Shown in pieces: positions 59,474 to 64,000 of a stretch of DNA of 64,000 nucleotides; positions within the stretch are counted from its first letter, which is position 1, and every line of letters starts with the position of its first letter. Both the position numbers and the translations under genes were made by a program. This DNA comes from Cloacimonetes bacterium SCGC AAA252-N17 (lineage in GTDB: Bacteria; Cloacimonadota; Cloacimonadia; JGIOTU-2): assembly GCA_000404785.1 (NCBI GenBank), contig ASNI01000006.1, positions 5,462-69,461 on the forward strand, read 5' to 3'. The notes under the pieces are model-generated. The model ran no database searches. It was not told the origin of the DNA and saw nothing but the letters and a program-made list of their open reading frames with translations.

Positions 59474-60748
59474 ATGAAATACCAGGCACCACGCGGAACC
59501 TATGATATTTTGCCGGAAGATATTAAGAAATGGCATTATATTGAGAACATCATAAGAAAACTTACATCATTATATAATTACTTTGAAGTTCGTGTCCCAA
59601 TTTTTGAACAGCTCGAACTTTTTCAGCGAAGTGTGGGTGAAGACACAGATATCGTTGAAAAAGAGATGTATGCTTTTAAAGATAAGAAAGGACGTGAACT
59701 TGCTCTCCGACCTGAAGGTACTGCTTCGATAGCGAGAATGGTAGCAGAACACAATCTTAAATCATCAAAGAAAAAACCTCTGCGCCTCTGGTATGAAGGT
59801 CCGATGTTCAGATATTCAAGACCTCAAAAAGGTCGGTACAGACAGTTCTATCAATTCGGTGTGGAGTGCATAGGATCGTCCAATCCGATTGTAGATGCAG
59901 AAATTATTGCCATTGGCTGGCAGATACTACAAGAAGCAAAAGTGCCGGATGTATCTCTTGAGATCAACAGTGTGGGCTGCCCTGAATGCAGTAATGATTA
60001 TAATATTTTACTGAAAGAGTTTTTATATAAAGATAAAGATAAATATTGTGCGGACTGCCAGCGCAGAATGGATCAGAATCCACTCAGAGTGTTTGACTGC
60101 AAGAATAATAGCTGTCGGCAACTCATAAAAAATGCACCACGCATGTTGGATAGCCTTTGTGAAGAGTGTGCCCTGCATTTCGAGGGTGTGAAGAATAATC
60201 TGGAAATGATGAAGGTGCCCTTTAATGTTAATCCTGAAATAGTCCGAGGATTGGATTATTATACAAAAACTGCATTTGAATACAAGATCAATTATCTTGG
60301 AGCGCAGGACGCACTTGGTGGTGGCGGAAGGTATGATGAACTGATCGAATATCTTGGTGGAAAGCAAACACCGGCAGTAGGACTCTCAATGGGATTGGAA
60401 AGAATAATCCTTTCTCTGGAAAAATCGGGCTTTTCATTCCCTGAAGAAAATATCCTGGAAGTGCTTGTTATTCCTATCGGGACTTGTGCACTTCAGGCAT
60501 CCATCGAGATGATACAGGAACTTCATAAAGCAGATATTTCTGCAATAATAGCGGATGAAAGTTCATCTGTGGGAAACAATTTAAAGTTTTGCGACAAAAA
60601 CAATGTGTCTTTTGCTGTATTGATCGGCGATAACGAGCTGAAATCAGGTATGTATGTAGTAAAAGATATCAAAAAGAAAGCTCAATCAGAGATTAAAAGA
60701 GAAGAAGTTGTAAGCTTCATAAAAAAATATCTGAGTGGGGTAGTATAA
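59474..60748 (+). CDS. hisS: Histidyl-tRNA synthetase
   Basis: This 424-residue class II synthetase shows class II motif 2 as LWYEGPMFRYSRPQKGRYRQ (about residues 105-124), HisA and HisB signatures as RGLDYYTKTAFEY and GGGGRYDELIEYLGG (about 262-292), and motif 3 as AVGLSMGLERI. A C-terminal anticodon-binding domain follows (about 330-424). A cysteine-rich insert, CPECSNDYN...CADCQRR...CEECALHF (about 175-235), is present as in many bacterial HisS. Its stop overlaps the next ATG by one base. Confidence 0.95.
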   Translation: MKYQAPRGTYDILPEDIKKWHYIENIIRKLTSLYNYFEVRVPIFEQLELFQRSVGEDTDIVEKEMYAFKDKKGRELALRPEGTASIARMVAEHNLKSSKKKPLRLWYEGPMFRYSRPQKGRYRQFYQFGVECIGSSNPIVDAEIIAIGWQILQEAKVPDVSLEINSVGCPECSNDYNILLKEFLYKDKDKYCADCQRRMDQNPLRVFDCKNNSCRQLIKNAPRMLDSLCEECALHFEGVKNNLEMMKVPFNVNPEIVRGLDYYTKTAFEYKINYLGAQDALGGGGRYDELIEYLGGKQTPAVGLSMGLERIILSLEKSGFSFPEENILEVLVIPIGTCALQASIEMIQELHKADISAIIADESSSVGNNLKFCDKNNVSFAVLIGDNELKSGMYVVKDIKKKAQSEIKREEVVSFIKKYLSGVV

Positions 60749-61734
60749 TGATACTGGTAACAGGTGCAGCGGGTTTTATTGGTTCACATCTCGTGGAGCA
60801 ACTTCTCAGTAAGGGTGAAGTGGTTATTGGGCTTGATAATATAAATGATTTTTATGATGTTGCATTAAAGCAACACAATCTAAAACTGATTAAAGAACGC
60901 ACTCAAGCAGAAAAGAATTTTACCTTTATTCGAGGAGATATCACTGATATGGCGTTGTTACAGATACTTTTCAATGAATATGATATCAATAGTGTGATCC
61001 ATTTCGCAGCAATGGCTGGAGTGCGACCCTCGATAGAAAATGCACCATATTATCAGAAGGTGAACATTGAAGGGACACTGAATCTGCTCGAATGTTGTAA
61101 GGATCATAGTATTAAGAAGTTTATTTTCGCCTCCTCATCATCGGTGTATGGAAATAATGAGAAGATACCTTTCTCTGAAGATGATCCCGTTGAAAATCCG
61201 ATCTCTCCCTATGCAGCGACTAAAAAAGCAGGTGAGCTTTTCTGTCATACATATCATTATCTCTATGATATGGATATTGTTTGCTTGAGATTTTTTACAG
61301 TGTACGGTCCTCGCCAGCGTCCTGATCTTGCGATCCATAAATTCTCTCAGTATATCATACATAAGAAATCGATACCCTTTTATGGCGACGGTACTACCTC
61401 CAGAGATTACACCTATATTGATGATATAATCGATGGTGTTATGAAGGCATTTGCATGGCTCAAGAAAAATAAAGGTGTATTTGAGATCATCAATCTGGGC
61501 AATAATGAGCCCATAACACTCGAAGAGCTTGTAAAAGAAATTTCGGATAATTTTGAATACGAAATACTTACTAATAAGCAGCCACTTCCCAAAGGTGATG
61601 TACAAAGAACCTATGCGGATATTTCAAAGGCGCAAAAAATGTTTAATTATAAACCAAAAACCAATATAAAAAATGGACTGAAAAAATTCTATGAGTGGTT
61701 CAATTCTTATTATAAATTAAATTTGATGGAGTAA
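60748..61734 (+). CDS. NAD-dependent nucleotide-sugar epimerase (UDP-glucuronate-4-epimerase-like)
   Basis: This 328-residue extended SDR has MILVTGAAGFIGSHLVEQLL (the NAD loop), AMAGVRPSIENAPYYQKVNI, ASSSSVYGNNEKIPFSEDDP and SPYAATKKAGELFCHTYHYL (Y-x3-K near 151-155), then RFFTVYGPRQRPDLAIHKF. The N-D-F-Y-D-V-A-L-K-Q-H-N and A-G-V-R motifs favour UDP-glucuronate 4-epimerases over GalE. It lies between hisS and aspS with overlaps or a one-base gap, an unusual location. It may supply UDP-galacturonate for the surface glycan. Confidence 0.88.
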   Translation: MILVTGAAGFIGSHLVEQLLSKGEVVIGLDNINDFYDVALKQHNLKLIKERTQAEKNFTFIRGDITDMALLQILFNEYDINSVIHFAAMAGVRPSIENAPYYQKVNIEGTLNLLECCKDHSIKKFIFASSSSVYGNNEKIPFSEDDPVENPISPYAATKKAGELFCHTYHYLYDMDIVCLRFFTVYGPRQRPDLAIHKFSQYIIHKKSIPFYGDGTTSRDYTYIDDIIDGVMKAFAWLKKNKGVFEIINLGNNEPITLEELVKEISDNFEYEILTNKQPLPKGDVQRTYADISKAQKMFNYKPKTNIKNGLKKFYEWFNSYYKLNLME

Positions 61735-61735
61735 C

Positions 61736-63520
61736 ATGTTTGACTTATTAGAGAACTGGAAAAGAACTGAATATGCAGGTGATCTTAATATTGGATCCGA
61801 GGGACAAGATGTAGTGGTCATGGGGTGGGTTCATAATCGACGTGATATGGGAAATCTTATTTTTATTGATCTGAGAGATGTGAAAGGCATTGTACAGGTT
61901 GTATTCAATCCCATGAACAGCACGCAGCTTCTGACAAAAGCTCACAATCTTCGGCTTGAATATGTGATCGCAGTTAAAGGAACTGTGTCTATCCGTCCTC
62001 AGAATATGGTCAATCCCGATTTGAAAACAGGTCGGATAGAAGTGATTGCAAAGGATTTGAAAATACTGAATTCATCAAAAGAATTGCCTATACAAATAAA
62101 TGAAAAAGTTGTCGCCGATGAGGATTTGCGCTTGAAATATCGTTACCTCGACCTGAGGCGACAGGAGTTGCAACGTAAGATATTACTACGACATTATATC
62201 ATTTATGAAATGAGGAAATTTCTTATAGAACGTGATTTTTATGAGATAGAAACTCCTTTACTTGTGCGAAGTACACCTGAAGGTGCACGGGACTATCTCG
62301 TTCCCAGCAGGGAATACAAAGGAAAATTCTATGCACTCCCGCAGTCTCCCCAGATTTACAAACAGCTTCTGATGATCAGCGGATTTGATAAATACTTCCA
62401 GATCGCCCACTGCTTCCGTGATGAAGATCTTCGCGCGGACAGACAGCCGGAATTCACACAACTTGACCTTGAAATGAGCTTTGTATCTCAGGAAGATATC
62501 TTTGAGGTCATTGAAAAGTTGTTCTATAAAATTTTCAAAGAGATCCTGGATATTGAATTACCAATCCCTTTCCCAAGACTTTCTTATCATGAAGCAATGA
62601 GACGTTTTGGTTCGGATAAGCCGGATCTCAGATTCAGCATGGAAATTCAAGATGTGACCGATATTGTGAAAAATGCTGAATTTCGAGTATTCACCTCCGT
62701 AGCTGAAACTGGTGGATGCATACGTGCACTCAATGCAAAGGGCTGTGGAGAATATACAAGAAAAGATATTGATAAACTTGAGGATATTGCAAAACACCTT
62801 GGCGGCAAAGGATTGGCGCGTATGAAGGTCAAAGGCGGAACCTTACACTCAAACATTGATAAGTTCTTTTCCGATGAGATCAAGCAGCAGATTATAGAGC
62901 GTATGGGAGCTGAAGATGGCGATCTCATCCTTTTTGTTGCAGATAGAGAGAAAATCGTATGCAAAGTTCTTGGTGAACTAAGAAATAATCTTGCAAAGGA
63001 GCTTGGACTAATAGATAATTCCAAATTTAATTTTCTTTGGGTAACCGATTTCCCTCTTTTTGAATGGAATGATAAAGAAGATAGATGGGAAACAGCACAT
63101 CATATGTTCACCATGCCAAAGGACGAACACATTCCATATCTTGATGATCCTGAAAAATATGGCGACATTATTGGGCAGCTTTATGACCTTGTATGCAATG
63201 GATTGGAATTGTCATCAGGCAGTATTCGTTGCCACAGGCCTGATATTCAAAGAAAGATCTTCGAGATAATCGGAATCGAGGGCGAAGAACTTGAGCAGCG
63301 TTTTGGATTTTTTCTGAAAGCATTTGCTTACGGCACACCTCCTCATGGCGGGATCGCTCCCGGAATAGATAGAATTGTTATGATAATGACAGCTGCTGAG
63401 TCTATCCGTGATGTAATAGCATTTCCCAAAACTCTCAAAGCAGTTGACCTTATGAGTGAATCTCCTTCTGAAATAGATACTTTATTGTTGGATGATCTGG
63501 GACTTGAGATAAAAAAATAA
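61736..63520 (+). CDS. aspS: Aspartyl-tRNA synthetase, bacterial type
   Basis: This 594-residue enzyme has an N-terminal OB-fold anticodon domain (about 5-110), a class II core with FYEIETPLLVRSTPEGARDY (motif 1 region), CFRDEDLRADRQPEFTQLDL (motif 2, about 223-242), a bacterial GAD insertion (about 285-420) and GIAPGIDRIVMIMTAAESIR (motif 3, about 540-560). Presence of the GAD domain marks the bacterial form. The ATG follows the epimerase stop by one base with GGAG upstream. Confidence 0.96.
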   Translation: MFDLLENWKRTEYAGDLNIGSEGQDVVVMGWVHNRRDMGNLIFIDLRDVKGIVQVVFNPMNSTQLLTKAHNLRLEYVIAVKGTVSIRPQNMVNPDLKTGRIEVIAKDLKILNSSKELPIQINEKVVADEDLRLKYRYLDLRRQELQRKILLRHYIIYEMRKFLIERDFYEIETPLLVRSTPEGARDYLVPSREYKGKFYALPQSPQIYKQLLMISGFDKYFQIAHCFRDEDLRADRQPEFTQLDLEMSFVSQEDIFEVIEKLFYKIFKEILDIELPIPFPRLSYHEAMRRFGSDKPDLRFSMEIQDVTDIVKNAEFRVFTSVAETGGCIRALNAKGCGEYTRKDIDKLEDIAKHLGGKGLARMKVKGGTLHSNIDKFFSDEIKQQIIERMGAEDGDLILFVADREKIVCKVLGELRNNLAKELGLIDNSKFNFLWVTDFPLFEWNDKEDRWETAHHMFTMPKDEHIPYLDDPEKYGDIIGQLYDLVCNGLELSSGSIRCHRPDIQRKIFEIIGIEGEELEQRFGFFLKAFAYGTPPHGGIAPGIDRIVMIMTAAESIRDVIAFPKTLKAVDLMSESPSEIDTLLLDDLGLEIKK

Positions 63521-63563
63521 ACCTAACCCTGGGCTCTCCTGAGATGCTGTACAAATTGTCTGT

Positions 63564-63770
63564 ATGAATAAAAGAATACTTTTCAATTTGATTGCACTCC
63601 TCATTATTACTCCACTCGGTTTTTTTACAAAATTTTATACTGGAGCCAGTTCTGAATGGGTTAATAATTCTCTCGGTGGTGTATTTTATGAAATATTCTG
63701 GTGCCTGCTCATTTTCATGATCTTTATAAAAGGTAGGTTCAAGTTTTTATTGCAACAATTAAATTATTAA
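63564..63770 (+). pseudogene. DUF2809-like membrane protein, 3' end replaced by an IS30 element
   Basis: The 68-codon frame encodes two hydrophobic segments: MNKRILFNLIALLIITPLGF and WVNNSLGGVFYEIFWCLLIF. The pattern G-G-V-x-Y-E-I-F-W matches the DUF2809 family, which is normally about twice as long. The last ten or so codons (FKFLLQQLNY) are read from the antisense strand of the IS30 transposase end, so the native C-terminus was probably removed by insertion. Confidence 0.65.
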
Positions 63771-64000
63771 ATACCTCTTTAGGAGTTAGCCAATTCAAGG
63801 TTTTTCTTGGTCTTTCATTCAACATGTTTTGAACCTTCTTAATTTCTTTCTTACTAACTTTACTAAAGTCTGTTCCTTTAGGGAAAAAGTCTCTAATTAG
63901 CATATTAGTGTTTTCATTGGTTCCTCTTTCCCAAGGGCTGTTAGGATGACAGAAATACACTTTAATTTGAGTTTGTTTTGTAAAAAATTGGTGTTCTGTC
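63739..64000 (-). CDS. IS30-family transposase, C-terminal part (runs off window)
   Basis: The minus-strand frame is open from the window edge to TGA at 63741-63739. It reads FFTKQTQIKVYFCHPNSPWE, then RGTNENTNMLIRDFFPKGTD and MLNERPRKTLNWLTPKEVFN. The pattern S-P-W-E-R-G-x-N-E-N-x-N is the region of the catalytic glutamate in IS30 transposases and N-x-R-P-R-K-x-L-x-x-x-T-P is the usual terminus. The rest of the element is beyond position 64000. Its end lies near 63730, within the DUF2809-like gene. Confidence 0.92.
   Translation of the reverse strand, partial: TEHQFFTKQTQIKVYFCHPNSPWERGTNENTNMLIRDFFPKGTDFSKVSKKEIKKVQNMLNERPRKTLNWLTPKEVFNNLIVAIKT

Overview
The window is an AT-rich chromosomal segment of a Gram-negative bacterium. 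Gram-negative identity is supported by an O-antigen or capsule assembly locus, lipobox lipoproteins, a Wzi-like outer-membrane barrel and a DUF3108 periplasmic protein. The gene families, the many four-helix-bundle (S23-type) genes and the GTCATTCTGG intergenic repeats remind me of uncultured phyla such as Cloacimonadota. That placement is a guess; the window has no rRNA or other clean marker. No tRNA, rRNA or CRISPR array was seen.

Region 1 (1-9.8 kb) is an accessory island. It opens with a truncated IS5-type transposase on the minus strand. Next come five MNT-fold nucleotidyltransferase genes in five kilobases, two of them in MNT/HepT toxin-antitoxin pairs, and then a VapBC pair. Decayed ATPase, four-helix-bundle, GDP-mannose dehydratase and beta-helix genes lie among them. 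Families of palindromic repeats fill the spacers. Both complete MNT/HepT pairs are bracketed by near-identical copies of such repeats.

Region 2 (9.8-43.8 kb) is a surface polysaccharide locus, all on the plus strand with mostly overlapping genes. It encodes a Wzx flippase, a Wzy-like polymerase, a polyprenyl-phosphate sugar transferase, glycosyltransferases and several sugar-modification sets. These sets are: LicD plus a LicC-like cytidylyltransferase; an ATP-grasp ligase next to a fused glutamate mutase (S+E) that carries an in-frame stop; Gmd plus a perosamine-synthase-like aminotransferase; a nonulosonic-acid set around NeuB and a NeuA-like cytidylyltransferase; and an acyl-carrier-protein, reductase, AMP-ligase and acyltransferase set beside an RmlB-type dTDP-glucose dehydratase, a cupin isomerase/epimerase and a second DegT aminotransferase. 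The expected product is a complex glycan with acylated amino sugars, a sialic-acid-like sugar and possibly phosphocholine or amino-acid substituents.

Region 3 (43.8-53.9 kb) mixes surface genes (Wzi-like barrel, nucleotide-sugar dehydrogenase, GT2 glycosyltransferase, flippase-like membrane protein, coiled-coil lipoprotein, LysM protein) with small repeat-bracketed genes: three four-helix-bundle loci, one of them broken by a stop codon, and a GIY-YIG nuclease embedded between MITE-like repeats.

Region 4 (53.9-63.8 kb) is conserved housekeeping: PgpH-type HD phosphodiesterase, YbeY, CorC/CNNM, DUF3108, VanZ, HisS, a nucleotide-sugar epimerase and AspS. A GxxExxY cassette with inverted-repeat flanks sits in the middle. 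The window closes on a DUF2809-like gene cut off by an IS30-family element.

The strongest unexplained theme is single genes, or toxin-antitoxin pairs, that sit between matched direct or inverted repeats, with no transposase or integrase of their own.
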